Shown: positions 1 through 12,165 of the stretch, piece after piece
How positions within the stretch are numbered: the stretch's first letter is position 1
Layout: each line of letters starts with the position of its first letter
NCBI GenBank assembly: GCA_020002185.1
Contig: CM034534.1
Location: forward strand, 30,017,075-30,081,074
Source of the DNA: Paraescarpia echinospica
Taxonomy: Eukaryota; Annelida; Polychaeta; Sabellida; Siboglinidae
Direction of reading: 5' to 3'
Length of the DNA stretch: 64,000 nucleotides
Program-made: the position numbers and the translations under genes
Notes under the pieces: generated by a model
What the model was told of the DNA's origin: nothing
Databases searched by the model: none
The model's input: the letters and a program-made list of their open reading frames with translations, nothing else

Positions 1-68
1 TTCTTCGCTGACGCCATTTCCGCCGCGTGCTTCTTCCGCCATTTTGTGCGACGGTTCTGGAACCATAC
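1..68 (-). CDS. Nkx6: Nkx6 homeobox gene, exon 3 (5' part only; continues beyond the left edge)
   Basis: Read on the minus strand, the exon opens at position 68 after an AG acceptor at 69-70 (gcag just before it). It encodes [13 protein letters not shown] followed by H-A-A-E-M, which is the end of homeodomain helix 3 (residues 47-60, with W48, F49, N51 and R53) and the start of the Nkx6-type C-terminal flank. Helix 3 binds the DNA major groove. The exon joins exon 2 in phase 0 between homeodomain residues 46 and 47, a position I recall for NK-class homeobox genes. Only 22 full codons lie in the window, so the C-terminal acidic region, the stop codon and the 3' UTR are not visible. The frame is open throughout. 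Identity as Nkx6 rests on exons 1 and 2 as well. Confidence 0.93.
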
Positions 69-187
69 CTGCAACAGAGAACGGGGTGCACATGTGTCAG
101 TTTGTGTCTGTCGTTTCCGCTTTTTGACCGGACGTGGTATAAGGATTAGGTACCAGAAAATGCACGCATGCACTGACGTATGTACGC

Positions 188-242
188 ACGCACACGCAAA
201 CGCGCGCACATACACACACACGCACACATACACACACGCACA

Positions 243-297
<55 letters not shown>

Positions 298-298
298 G
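188..298. repeat. (CA)n microsatellite
   Basis: Imperfect CA-rich sequence from about 188, pure (CA)24 at 247-294, close to the exon 3 acceptor of Nkx6. Confidence 0.97.
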
Positions 299-545
299 CA
301 AAGTCGTCATGGGAATTGTCTACATCCAGTAAGAGCGCTATACACTTTCCGATTCCTTTTTCTTACATGTCCTTATTTCAACTAATCCACTCCTTGTTCG
401 TGCCGCGAACACCGCCGCCGCCACTTGCACAAACATCTGTCCCGACGGCCGATAACCGATATTTCCCAAACACCATAAATCATCATCGAATAAGTGGTCT
501 TTATGATAATATTAAGTCGACACAACCTGCGTGTCGGCGGCGTTG

Positions 546-830
546 AATGATCGTCCATCCCCGGCGGCTTAAAGTGGCCTGCGCGCCGCGTGATTTAGCG
601 GCGAGAGCGCCAGGGTCGCTGTTCACTGCGTTGCCGTCACTTAGCTGCGACCGCTCTAACGCGGGCAATAAGTGGAGGTCGTCATCGGTGACGTCAGCGG
701 GGAATAGCAATTCTCGCGCGGCCAACGCGATCGGCGCCAACATCATCTCGACACGCGCGAGATTACGAGCACATTTACAGGGCGAAATGAGCGATTACAA
801 ATATGCGTCACCGTTGGATATGAATGAGAT
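546..830. promoter_or_regulatory. GC-rich, CpG-rich island in Nkx6 intron 2
   Basis: About 285 bp with much higher GC and CpG content than the flanks, lying about 480 bp from exon 3. It contains a perfect palindromic cAMP-response element TGACGTCA at 689-696. Open frames here on both strands are short and unrecognisable, so I read it as a possible intronic regulatory element. No direct evidence of activity. Confidence 0.3.
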
Positions 831-1924
831 TACATTCGAATTAGTTAACGTCAAATGTTTTCTGTGCAAATCGATTGTTTAATTTGGTTGAAAGGGTAGC
901 ATCCCTGATATGGGTGTTGATGTATTGTCAGACATGTAAACGATCACGAAATATGATTTTGTTTCAGTAGCACGCGTGACGCGTGCTTGCTTGTACGTTC
1001 TATAAAATGGAACATTCGTGGGTCGAACTTTAGTTCGCCGACAAAATAACAACTGGATGTTAAACTTGATGATGTTACTACAGTATTTCTCGCCAAAAAC
1101 TAGTGCAATGGAACCCGGCTGTGTCGAAATCGAGAGACATAATTAAAACCTATCAAATGTTCGACCCACATAATACGGTTCCGTCTGGTTCCATAAACAC
1201 CCTTTACTGATATTGAATTAATCCCGTATTTATAACACACCGTTTGCTTCGTTGATAAAGTTAGCCATCGAGACGACTGAAGGCCCGTTTACACCAGCGT
1301 TTTGTCAGGTTATGTCGCACTACACACTGTGAGTGCGACTTATTGACGATGTGATGTCGTACGACAACATCGGGCAGAATTAGCTCGTGCAATATGGCTT
1401 AATGTTTGCTAGTTAGTCTGTACACAAATACAGACGTTAAACTTCTTCTAATACCCCCAAACAACTGGATGGGTAAACGATGCAGTGTTGTAACATACAT
1501 GGTTTTTCGTTGGTACCAGTACTATAATTTTAAATGTTGCTTAGATCTACACATTTCTATTTTGAACCTTCTTAACATTTACTGTGTTAATATTAATTTC
1601 TTCTACAACTTGCTAAGGACATAAATTGCCACATGCATGTTAACAGAGTCGATATTCTCAATCAAATGAAGGAAGAACCAAACAATATCTCCCTGTGCAA
1701 GGGATCCTACAATAACTGGCACGTGCATATTATGTCACCAACGATGCATGCACAAAACACGTTTTATCAGTCATGGTTCTAAAATATGACAATACTCCCG
1801 TTCAAAAATAATTTTCCAGCAAGTAAAAAATCAAACGCTGGTAGTGTCTCACGATCAGCGGCACTTCATTACTTTGCCATGCACCTGGAAGCAAATTAAT
1901 GATGCCATCCTTTGCTTCCATTTT

Positions 1925-2130
1925 CACTGCGTGGAGTCTCGTTTTCGAGCGCTGCCAGATGGCGCGACGGGCGTGCGCGCGAGGCGACCTAATCCCGCCT
2001 TAAGCCGTCGGCTTGTAGCAATGATTAAGACGTCTCGGCCGTCTTTCGGCGCGTTGTTAATGGCTTATTTTGACGCGGGAGACGCGACCCGTTTCGCCTC
2101 GACACAAACGTCGATCGTAACTGCGAATCT
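1925..2130. promoter_or_regulatory. GC-rich island with a CTCF-like motif, Nkx6 intron 2
   Basis: A CpG-rich stretch in an AT-rich intron. CTGCCAGATGGCGC at 1952-1965 (plus strand) matches the bilaterian CTCF core consensus CCASYAGRKGGCRS at 12 of 14 positions by eye. The short open frame across it resembles nothing. Confidence 0.3.
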
Positions 2131-2952
2131 GAAAGCCGTATTTGCAATGGTAATGTATGGCGTCTGTAACGTCGCCTACAGCGGCTCAATTTGCAAGTTC
2201 CGATTGATCGGTCGCAATTATTATCATTAATGTGTTTATACTGCGCGTCCGGCTCACAAATAAATGACAGGCGAACATCGGTAGGGTTCGTATCTTCAAT
2301 GGAGGCGATTAGCCTTCGGTGGCGTTTGGAAGCGGCCGAGATAAGACGAAATTCGCGATTTAATGACGTTGGCGTACATCACAATTATCGATAGTGTCAT
2401 TGGATTAGACACAGGTTAGATAGCCGTCATGTCAACCCGTCGTAGAGATTGTGCGTCTGTCCGAGATATTTCAAAAAAAATAAAACTGTTTAGACATTTA
2501 CGTTACAAATATGTATAGTCGATTATGAATAATATCAATGAGTTAGCACTGTATTTTAAAGAACCCGCGTTGTGTGAATTTCTCTTAATTAATAATTATG
2601 AAAGCAAAGCTCAATATTATTTTGTTAATATATATATATACAGTAATAGAGAATGATTCATAGCAGGGAACAATTGCGTGATGGCTTGTCGGTCCTGTGT
2701 TAATGCTATACCACTCATCAACAGCCATTATTACTTAGATATAATCTATACAGGGAAGTTCAAATATGACTACATTTGGGACAAATCTATATAAAAAGTT
2801 GTTGTAATGGTGAAACCATTGTAATCTCTCTTACAACAATGCATTTTTATAAAGAATCCCTAACAACTGATGTGTTAGTCTTCTTCCTCGCGAATCATTA
2901 AGTATTTCGTCTATGGATAATTTTCATATCATTTAGATCATGTTAACATTAT

Positions 2953-2957
2953 ACATA

Positions 2958-2988
<31 letters not shown>

Positions 2989-3101
2989 TATATATATATC
3001 AATTATATATATATATATATTATATGTAATATATATATATTATATGTAATATATATATATTACATATAATATATATATTACATATAATATATATATATAT
3101 A

Positions 3102-3132
<31 letters not shown>
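2953..3132. repeat. (AT)n block with internal palindromes
   Basis: Nearly pure alternating AT broken by TTATATG and CATATAA steps that form inverted repeats. It should be able to extrude as cruciform or hairpin. A shorter (TA)n lies at 2629-2640. Confidence 0.95.
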
Positions 3133-3584
3133 TACTGTCAGCATAATCGTCCTACTGCCACGCAACTGACACAACTTAAACTAAAATAAAACCCTACAAA
3201 ATTAGACAAAATACGACTGCCACACACGTTTACTGTACTGGCGAATTAGAAGGATATATCAATATAAATTATAACATAATACGATATTGACGCGAACACG
3301 AAATAGGGTGTGCCGAACTAAAAGAAAAAAAACGAACACATTTTGCAGACGCATTTGCGAGTGGATATGCTGGAATCTGGATCAACCAACCGTTGAGTGA
3401 TCGCAGACGACACAGCCTAATCGAAGAGAGCTAAGACGTCATTTTTATGCGGTTGACCTAGTTATGACTTGTTATTAAAAAGGTTATTTCGGTAAGTTCA
3501 ACTGCGTGCATTGTTATACTTCCTCGGGCAGTTATGTTTTTAATGAAAGCTATATTTACCAGACAATGCTATTAGTGTTATTGG

Positions 3585-3765
3585 CTGTGTCGTCACAATA
3601 GTTGTCTCGCGTTGTTCTCTTTATACATCCGTCGGCGGATCGTCATTTGTTGTGTCGGACACTTTAAAGGTCAACTCGAGTGCGTGGATTCGACCGCGAA
3701 CAACAAAGATAGATTGATCGTCGTCTGGGGGTTTACGCTGTCTACACAAGGGTAAGGCTTGGGCT
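3585..3765 (+). repeat. Dispersed repeat A, copy 1
   Basis: Diverged copy of the sequence at 15098-15245. Shared blocks include tcgtcacaat, CAACTCGA(G/A)TGCGTGGA and TAGATTGA followed by gtctgg in the same order and orientation. No coding capacity and no clear terminal repeats. Class unknown (SINE or MITE possible). Confidence 0.55.
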
Positions 3766-4047
3766 TCTCTTAGTAATGGGTCACGATAACTGTACTTGTC
3801 GGTATATTGAACAGTCTCACTATACTTCGGGTCATTGGCCTAACACACGTACAGATGTGTTGGGCGTGATGTGTTAGAGTAAGGCAGAAGGAGGAAGCGG
3901 GATCCCGGGAGGTTGGGGGAGGGGTTGACGGATGGGTGACAAGTTACTCCGTTCGTCGGTAATCTGTATTTTTTAGTACACCGCACTTATTTACAAATCT
4001 CGACGCACTGTAAATTGCGTCATTATTCCGTGATTCACCAATGAGTA

Positions 4048-4073
4048 CCGACCGACCGACCGACCGACCAGAC
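4048..4073. repeat. (GACC)n microsatellite
   Basis: Six tandem copies of a GACC unit inside otherwise unique intron sequence. Confidence 0.9.
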
Positions 4074-4237
4074 AGTCAGACCAACCAATAAATCGACCGG
4101 GGCAATCCGTAACGGGTTGGGTGGGATACAGGAGTTGATGAACAGAGGCAAGGACGTAACAACTAAATGAACGAAGTGAGTATCTAACTATACAATAGAG
4201 CTACCGTATGTTACACTATTATAAATGTACATGTGGG

Positions 4238-4405
4238 TATGTTCAAGTTTCCTCATAGATGGTTTGCATCTATGGCGCCGAATTGTCAGGGATTAAACTA
4301 CGTCCCTTCGGAAGAAAAGAGACGCCTTTATTTTGAAACATGCACCGTTGGTAGAGGGTTCTTACCGGATTTAGGGTTCTTGCCGGATTTAGGGTTCGTC
4401 ATTAC
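4238..4405 (+). repeat. Dispersed repeat B, copy 1
   Basis: Diverged copy of 12020-12165. Common blocks in order: TTTGCATCT, CTACGTC, TCGGAAGAAAAG, GACGC and TTCTTACCGG followed by TTTAGG. It ends in a local duplication of a 17-bp unit (TTCTTRCCGGATTTAGG, twice). A 65-codon open frame across it is not conserved in the second copy. Confidence 0.6.
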
Positions 4406-5519
4406 AAGGACGTACTTCGATTTTTCATAAAGTTACGCGTATATTTTCTTTAAATCATATCTTAATTTAAGTCTTAACAAACGTCAGTACACATTCTGTG
4501 AGAGAATTCGCCTGAAAGTTGTTTTGTCCTATTATGAGAAACTAGTTGATGTTTTGCTCTCTAAATTTAAAATTAATCAATGCCAGTCCTTCTGGTTTAA
4601 CCTTATTTTGAAAGACAGGAAAACAACAAATTTCAACAAGCTTATCCAATAAATAATTATAGTTATTTACTTATGTTGCACGCCACATTCGTCTTTCAAA
4701 CTCACGCTCGAGGCAAATGTAAAATAAAGTGTTCAGCATCAAACTGTACCTGTTGTTCAAATATCGACAGCTGCGTGCCATCCATCATTCCGTCGATTGA
4801 ACATAATTTGATGCACTGGTCAATTTAAGTGGTCTGACCCTAGTTGTGACGGGGTCAGATGGGCATTTTTCATGACAATTATAAAAGGGTCCTCGTGACA
4901 GTTAATAAACTGACACTGACACAAGTGATGGCCTTTGTTCGGTCCCCACGATGATGCAGTTTTTGAGAATATCTCTTGTCTAGAACTAGAAACTAGAAGA
5001 GAGTGTGGGAAAGTTGATTCAATCGTATGATTCCCACCTATATAGCAAGAATTGGTTCAGCCAATGACGGCTACGGCAGAAGTTTCATAGGTCCAATGAG
5101 TTTCGCTCCATGGCTGGTGTAAAAATGTTAACCCCCCGTACCATTTTTGCATGATACAGCGATTATATTGCTTTATTGTATATTTTTGTATTTCCATTTT
5201 AATGCGTTTTCACTAACATTTGTATAGGTCCAATGTTGGCTAGAAAAAGGCCTACAGGGTGTCAAGAACGTCGGAAAATGTATGGGTTATTTTTGAAGCA
5301 TTTATACGAAGACTTGTTATGGTCGTCAAGTGAAATAATTAGTGCCCGTATAAGTATAATCCGGCAATGAACAAGTTTGCTCTTTCTCACAAACAATTTA
5401 ATTCCAACAAATTGAACAAACGCTAACAATTATACGAGTAATTATGCATGTCAATATTGTATATAGTAAACGTTTCTACAAATTGCATTTCGTTTCATCG
5501 ACAATCTGTTGACTAGTCG

Positions 5520-6070
5520 GTGTTATTGTCACAACTGGTTTCTCATTCGTTTGATAGGCAGCCGACAAACTAGGCCATTTCAAGATCGTTTGGCGGGTTG
5601 ACAAATTACGTCAGCGAGTCGTTGTATCGGCAAACGATTTACCTGGTAATTATTACGCCGTCAGCCTCGGCCGTGCAGCTAATCAACGCGCTGCTTCGTC
5701 AATATTTACTCGGCAAAACCTGCGCCGCGACAGACAAGCGACGACAGAGCTACTGAAACACCATGTAGAACGCGGGCACACAATCGGAGTCGTTTTAACG
5801 AAATCTTCCGCTTCGCGTCAGTCGAGTGGTTCGTCGAAGCAGCAAGTAAACCAATTACTCAGCTTGCTCACACCTGCGAGCGCTTTATTCAGCAATGTAA
5901 TCTTACCCGCTGTAAAACAATGTTACATCTGGGTTTTTTGGCGCGGTCCCGTAAAATGCTCGGCGTTGACAAATTGAATAATTGCGTACAGACAGCTGCG
6001 TGGCCTTAGCCCTAACTACCTAATTAATCACAGTCGGGCGCAGTGCCCAGTTAGCCCGGCCGCGTGTCTC
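5520..6070. promoter_or_regulatory. Candidate cis-regulatory island, Nkx6 intron 2
   Basis: About 550 bp of repeat-free, balanced-composition sequence. It contains several homeodomain-type cores (GGTAATTATTACGCC near 5645, CAGCTAATCAACG near 5676, CCTAATTAATCAC near 6020) and no long open frame. Such islands are typical of conserved non-coding elements in homeobox introns. This is inferred from texture only. Confidence 0.3.
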
Positions 6071-9000
6071 GACAACCGAAATTTTATGACAGTTCGCATC
6101 ACGATTTGGACCGAAGGGGTATAGGCGAAACCAATTGGTATAACCCTGGGGAACGACCCAGCGATGTTTCCCAATGGTTCTGTTGCATTGTTTGGTCTGC
6201 GAGCATTATGATAATCAATATATATATATTATATAGTAGTACAGTGGTAGGCATACACGTCACACATTCAAGCACAGTTCAAACCCTCTTGTTGTGGCTC
6301 AAAATTATACAATTTCGTTCAGTCACATTTGCCTCACTTCACCCAGTGGTGTAAGGTGTAAACGAATAACTGGTAATAGACAATAATGGCATTATAGTGA
6401 TGGAAATGTATTGATGAACAACTTTTGCGCAGAAATTTCAACGTGGCTGAATGCGTTCTAGAAAAGTTGAAATGGTGTAAGTGTTAGTGTCCAGATTTTG
6501 GAGGTACGTGACGCAGGCTGACGCGCTGCTTTCAACTTTAAACACTTCTTCGCCATCGTACATTTTATCAATAAGAGAAAAGGGGGAACATTTCTCCAAC
6601 AACATAATTTTAATAATATTTTGGTATATGCTATTAATTAAATGAAGTAAATTATAATAGCCTGTCTTCATATAATTGATCAAATAATTAAGTGACCTAT
6701 TTAATTTTGCTGAACGAAGATACTAAAGAGTTTTACACACATACGGCGCGCAAAGCATTAAACATACATATATATTTAGTTTTACATATAATAAATCGTT
6801 ACTTAAAACATATTTCGCTAGAATATACTTAATTCCCATTTTTTATACATTTGCAAAATACGTAAATCCCACATGTTATTGGGATGTTTGCATTCAGAGA
6901 TTAAAATCAACTTATACGCAAGCAACACAATTTCGCTTAATGTTTTAGTTTAGTTCAACTATCTATCCAGCGAATATTTTATCTGACAACACATGACTAC
7001 GAAGCAACGGAACAATGACTTTGACCTTAAAAGCGGGTATACGACAGGCAACTGATTGAATGTTTTCATGGCGAGAGGACGCCGTGACAGTCCACCCCAA
7101 ATCTGCGTGATATGGGGGACAATTTTACGCGTGAACGAACCTTCACGACACTTCAATGAACGCGCAATAACTCGGGGGGTATAAAGACATTTTCGACGGC
7201 AATAAAACTGCAGTAAAGGGAATTTACTCAGTGGCAACATCCGAAACACGTCTATTCGTCGACTTACACACTTTGAAGTGTTCCTTGTGGAGATTAATAA
7301 TGGATGCCTACTACTTGTTGGTGGCGTACAACATGCATTTGCCATGTAAATATACGTATATTACTATTTTATGGTATCTAAAAATGGTTAATGTATAAGT
7401 TTCTACATCATATTATGTTGCAATGAATTGCATTCAAGAATGAGCAGACAGCAAAATAAACACATCTACTTTTTATGAAACGTTATAGAACATTATTGTA
7501 AAACACATTTAGGAAACAAGGTTTGACTGCAATTGGCCTATGGTATAATCACGCAGACACACAATATCAGAAATTCACCAGATGCAACGGGAGCGCGCGA
7601 TCTGGTAACCATTATAACCAACTATTTATTTATACAGCAACGCCACGGACGGTCATGTTGTTTGATCAAGGCGTATGTAATCGCTTCCATCCACCATTAA
7701 GAAACGATCACCATCGTTCGAGTGGAGTATACCGACGAATCAACGCCAGTTTGTTTTCGAAAAGTCCTTCCACGCGTCGATTATGCATCGCTCAGGCGTC
7801 ATTACTTGGTCGTTGATCGACGCAGTAGTTGGGGTGGGCATCTGGACGAACGTACGCGTGATTGCGAAAATATACAACGCGTGGCGCTGTCGGGAACGAT
7901 TAATTGTGTTACTGCAATTTGTTCATTGCATGTAGGGCCTAATGGTACTTTGATAAAACCAAATTTAGTCAAAGAGAGAATGGTTATACTACCTTATTCA
8001 ATTATAGTTGTGTGTTTGATCTGATTAAATGAAATGGTGTCTTGCTAGTCTCTCGTCGGTCGAGGAAGACTTCAATGAAATGGCATAATTACAGATACTG
8101 TTATCTCTAAAGTGTCACCCAACCAGGATGTAACCAGTCGCTCTATTATACCTTTTCTCACGACATGCACCCTGCCATTGCTCGGCTGCATGGTATTGAA
8201 TCTCACAGCACGTGTACATGTGGCCAAGGTAGCTCAGAGAGGGTACTATTAACTTCAACGTGTCCAAGACTCCATGGCAACGATAGTTACTCGATCTCAT
8301 CGTCGTCTCTCGCTCAGTGCCACTGCTAAAATCACTGTTTTTGTACACAGTGCGATGTGGCATTATTTTCAAGATCTGTGATATTACCTACCAAGCCCTT
8401 TCATCCAAACAACCATCATATTTTCATTCACTGCTCTCTCTAGCAAGAAACTATGTAGACAGGTTCGATCGTCCGGTTCTAATTGACTTCCTGTTCCCGT
8501 ACAGAGTTAAAACAAACGTTGGAACATGATCTTCTCGATCGCCAAACCAACTCTGTCAGCGTTAAGTCAGCACAAAATATAATTTCTTTTCGAAAACCTG
8601 TTCCAATGTACGTCATTTATGTTAAACGTTAGGTATGATTACATCGGGAAACTATCTTCTGCGTCCATATGCATCGTCATTCGGAGCATAGTCATTTTTC
8701 TGGTGTCAATAATCGATGCACACATCCCATGTCGTCAACAGTTCGACGGATAGGCCTACGTTGAGATGCAAAGAGAGGGAATTAGATCGACTGTGTATAG
8801 GTTTACGCCAGCAACCTAATATAGACTGCTCGTGCTGACGTCGGGGTAGTGGGGAACGAATTACAGAGAGATGGAACGACAACAGAGAAAGCTGTTTGTC
8901 TTAACTCGGGCAGCAGACATTTATTTGGACAAAGACGATCGAAGTGCCTACGTTTTCTTGCAGGAGTGATAAGCAGACACATGGTTGTTTAGATGATTGT

Positions 9001-11241
9001 GTCGGTATATATGCTATTGCACAGATCTTGCACGACTATTATGTGAAACAAGACTTGAACCAATAGAGACATTCCAGAAAAGGCACTGAATGAGAGAAAG
9101 GAGGATTATCGAAGGAGGCTTGAACAGGTTCGCGGGGCGTTACACAATCAAAACACAATCAACATCACGACGTCATAAAACCCACGTGTAATTGTGTTAC
9201 TGCGCGGATGACGCGATTCGCCGACACATTAACTTTCTTAATACAATTACAGTATCGCTGTTGTAATCATCGCTACGCAAAGTGGCCCATCTATATTCAT
9301 GGCGTACTGAAACGCGCTATTTGACGCATTTGAAAAGGCGCATTTCAATATTTGTCAGTGTTTATTGCCCGAAGGAACTGAAGAATATGCAAATAGGTGA
9401 ACGTTTAATTGCGTTGCGCGCTTTGTGTCAATGGAGAGCGCGCGCGTCGTACATCAAGATTCGCGAAAATACGTTGAAGCAAAGCGATATCAAATTATTA
9501 CTAAACGACAGGGACTCAGGTGAAATTAACCACTGAAGGTTATCCGTACACATTCATTCCGATAAAAATCCACAGATACGCTTAAATTTTACGGTATAGT
9601 TATTTATCAGGAAATGGAGTTTAGAACCACATATAAAAGGTTGGGTACGCACAATGTTTTCAGTTTGCGATCAATGTTTCGTGAACTTTAAATTTGTCAT
9701 ACAATAACTAATATAATAAAACACATAATAAAAAGTTATATGTTTCCCCCACATTGAAATTATGTATTTTTCAGCCTTGATTCGAACACTCAGACATTAT
9801 GTCGTGCACTCGCTTAATCTATGTTGCATGCAGCGAAATTAAATCCCTGCAATTATGGAAGACGACAAGAAGAAGCCGGACCTATGTAAAATCACGTCTC
9901 CGTCACTACTGCAGTGTCGGTTTCCGTTTGACAGTTTCCAATGATTTCTGGAGGAACCATCCATGTGCTACGCTTCAAGTTTAAGTTGTAAAACAAATTT
10001 ATTGAGAGTGTATTGTTGATGTTAATTTGTTTCGTTTAGCAGTACTTTCATGGGAATTATCAAACAACACGCTATAAATAAGGCTTCACAGCGGGTGTGA
10101 ACCCTCCGGTTCCGGTTAACATGAAGGAAACCTGTGAGTCAATCTTGTAATGTCGAATTATAAATGATGTTGCGATTGAAAATCTATATATACGTAATTT
10201 AATATTTTAGCCCATCGGAAATCACGTTTTTTGATACGTGATCACATACTGAATGCGTGAACAGTACACGTTATATGCGAAAATATCACCGAATATTGAC
10301 TTAGCAGATTAAAAACTAGTTTTATTAATATAGAATAACCATATTTTACACCTGAGCTACCATGTCGTGTAGTGACTGAACAACGATAGGCCTACTTTAT
10401 GCGCGAAATAATTCCAAAATGAAACGAGAGAAAAAATAACTGTAAACAATTCTGCTAGAAGACATAACGGTCTTGTTATGAACTCGTAGCAGGAGGTAGA
10501 CGAACCACGCCCGATTGTATACGTGCTGTTTACGCAATACGCCACGCGCACCTTGACACGATAACAATTCAATGTGACACGATAACAACCTCCTTGTTGC
10601 CGGCTTCAGCGAGTAGATAAGTGCATGCTGCGTATCAACGGGCCAAAGTATTTGTATTCCGTATCGTATCAACGCCGAGCCGTTCATATATTAAAATATT
10701 ATCAGGTCGTTTAACCTCGGCGATAGAAGAAAGTTTTAATAACAATTTAAGCAATTATATGGAAGTCGTGTCTTGTCGGAAATGTGCGCTATACTAGTCA
10801 TATTCTAGTAACGTGCGTGTGTTTACAACTATAGGAGAACATATGTAATAATTTGTTTTGTTACAGTTACTAATAACGTCTAATCAACACACCCTTGGTT
10901 ATTTTCTAGCCTTTACGGGTATTATGTTTTTATTACTTTTAGATCAATTTGAGTTTGATCAATAGCAATTACAATAATTATCAATATCGGTAATATTGTT
11001 ATAATAATTTATTTATTTTCAACGGTTTGACATGAATATTAATTAATATCAAATTTATCAGGGTGGAATAGTTCAACATGATTAAATTATTGTTTATGTT
11101 GAACATCATTTTGTGCGCGGATGTACGGATGTATTCATGATCATACAGAACGTATGAATAGATAATGTTAAACTATATACAAATATATATATATATACAT
11201 AATATCACAGCTGATTACCACGGAGAAAAATTCGAACTACG
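6064..11241. other. Remainder of intron 2: no recognisable feature
   Basis: AT-rich intronic DNA with only short chance open frames. The longest (minus, 6959-7345, 128 codons) and those at 7523-8024 and 8115-8372 show no motifs I know. Two TAGGCCTAC nonamers lie at 8751-8759 and 10387-10395. Confidence 0.6.
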
Positions 11242-11262
11242 CTATGACATTTTGACACCGAC

Positions 11263-11444
11263 CTTGACCTGACTTTCGGACATGCCGAGTGCGTACGCTA
11301 GTCGCGCCCTCTCTGGGCCGGCGAGGTACTTGGTTTGTTCAAACGTCTTCTCGAGCGCGAAAATCTGTTGGCCGGAGAAGGTGGGACGCGTGTGCTTTTT
11401 GCGTCCCTCCTTGTCCACGGACGACATCGGCGACGTTGGCTGAC
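11263..11444 (-). CDS. Nkx6: Nkx6 homeobox gene, exon 2 (homeodomain residues 1-46)
   Basis: This 182-nt minus-strand exon starts at 11444 after a cccag acceptor (phase 1) and ends at 11263 before a GT donor (gtcggt; phase 0). It encodes 60 codons. A short linker ending VDKEGRKK is followed by [32 protein letters not shown] and [12 protein letters not shown]. These are helices 1 and 2 and the start of helix 3 of an Nkx6-class homeodomain, and the [28 protein letters not shown] block is diagnostic of that class. With the start chosen for exon 1, the homeodomain is residues 171-230, and F8, L16 and F20 are in place. Nkx6 proteins are nuclear transcription factors, mostly repressors, that pattern ventral neural and motor-neuron fates and endoderm or pancreas in bilaterians. 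Reading past the donor reaches a stop within 15 nt, which supports splicing here. Confidence 0.97.
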
Positions 11445-11504
11445 CTGGGCACGGCAAATGACACACATTTATTGGTGGTGTAACAATTCAGAGTTAAATG
11501 CATG

Positions 11505-11507
<3 letters not shown>

Positions 11508-11589
<82 letters not shown>

Positions 11590-11595
11590 ATGTAT
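11508..11595. repeat. (GT)n followed by (TATG)n
   Basis: Pure GT to about 11572, then TATG units to 11595. It begins only about 60 bp from the exon 2 acceptor in Nkx6 intron 1. Confidence 0.97.
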
Positions 11596-11667
11596 GCATA
11601 CATGCATGCATGTACACTGTATCTATGTATCTATGTACACTGTATCTATGTATCTAAAAGGTAAAAC

Positions 11668-11905
11668 AGATAAATGTTTATATAACGCAGTATCCAGTCC
11701 TCAGGAATGCTCAAAGCGCTTTACACTTTACTTCCTGGCAGACCTGTTTAATCGAACACCATCTCGACTTCTCCGGGAAGTGTTCAGCCACGCTGCAATT
11801 AATACGCGAAGACTATTCGTACACAAATGTCCAGCACTGTCTATAGCCAGGTACTCATTCATACAGCAGCGTGAACTGTATCTGAACGTATTCATTCATA
11901 CAGCT
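11668..11905 (-). mobile_element. SINE copy, minus strand, lacking the tRNA-like head
   Basis: Reverse complement of the body of the SINE at 39575-39836. Shared blocks: CCATCTCGACTTCTC near 11767, CACGCTGCA, CAGCACTGTCT near 11832, and the tail with GCTCAAAGCGCTTTACACTTTA near 11710. Where the tRNA-like head should follow, it instead has a locally duplicated segment (CATTCATACAGC twice). It is therefore either a truncated copy or a variant with a different head. Confidence 0.7.
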
Positions 11906-11923
11906 GAGTGAACTATGTATATG

Positions 11924-12004
11924 TGTATGTATGTATGTATGTATGTATGTATGTATGTATTTTCGTACGTACGCACGCATGCATGCATATATATATATAT
12001 ATAT
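11924..12004. repeat. (TATG)n and (AT)n microsatellites
   Basis: TATG units to about 11961, then CG-containing GTAC/GCAT steps, then (AT)n at 11988-12004. Confidence 0.93.
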
Positions 12005-12019
12005 TAAGCTGTTATATAT

Positions 12020-12165
12020 GTTAAGCTTTTCTTACTAGACGCTTTGCATCTCGGACACCAAACGTTCAGGGGTTCATCTACGTCATCGGAAGAAAAGTGA
12101 CGCGTTTTTTTCTCGAAATTCCCCGTTGATTTCGTCTTCTTACCGGTTTTAGGCTCCGTACCTGA
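12020..12165 (+). repeat. Dispersed repeat B, copy 2
   Basis: Second copy of the family at 4238-4405, same orientation and strongly diverged (roughly two thirds identical by eye). No open frame is shared between the two copies. Confidence 0.6.

Larger units (their letters stand above)
69..11262 (-). other. Nkx6 intron 2 (about 11.2 kb)
   Basis: Bounded by the exon 2 donor (gtcggt) and the exon 3 acceptor (gcag). No convincing coding region inside. It contains a (CA)n tract, a GC-rich island (546-830), a second island with a CTCF-like site (1925-2130), an AT-dinucleotide block (2953-3132), copies of two dispersed repeats (3585-3765 and 4238-4405), a (GACC)n tract and a candidate regulatory island (5520-6070). 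An open frame of 128 codons on the minus strand at 6959-7345 matches nothing I recognise. The remaining sequence (about 6.4-11.2 kb) is AT-rich and featureless to me. Confidence 0.85.

Noticed and set aside
4374..4398. Telomere-like TTTAGGG sequence
   Set aside because: Only two interrupted copies inside a 17-bp duplicated unit of dispersed repeat B. A single TTTAGGG near 46309 is chance.
6959..7345. 128-codon minus-strand frame in Nkx6 intron 2
   Set aside because: No motif or family resemblance, no splice or promoter context; length is plausible by chance.
11335..11664. 109-codon plus-strand frame across Nkx6 exon 2
   Set aside because: Opposite strand of the homeodomain exon running into a GT microsatellite. 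No independent support.
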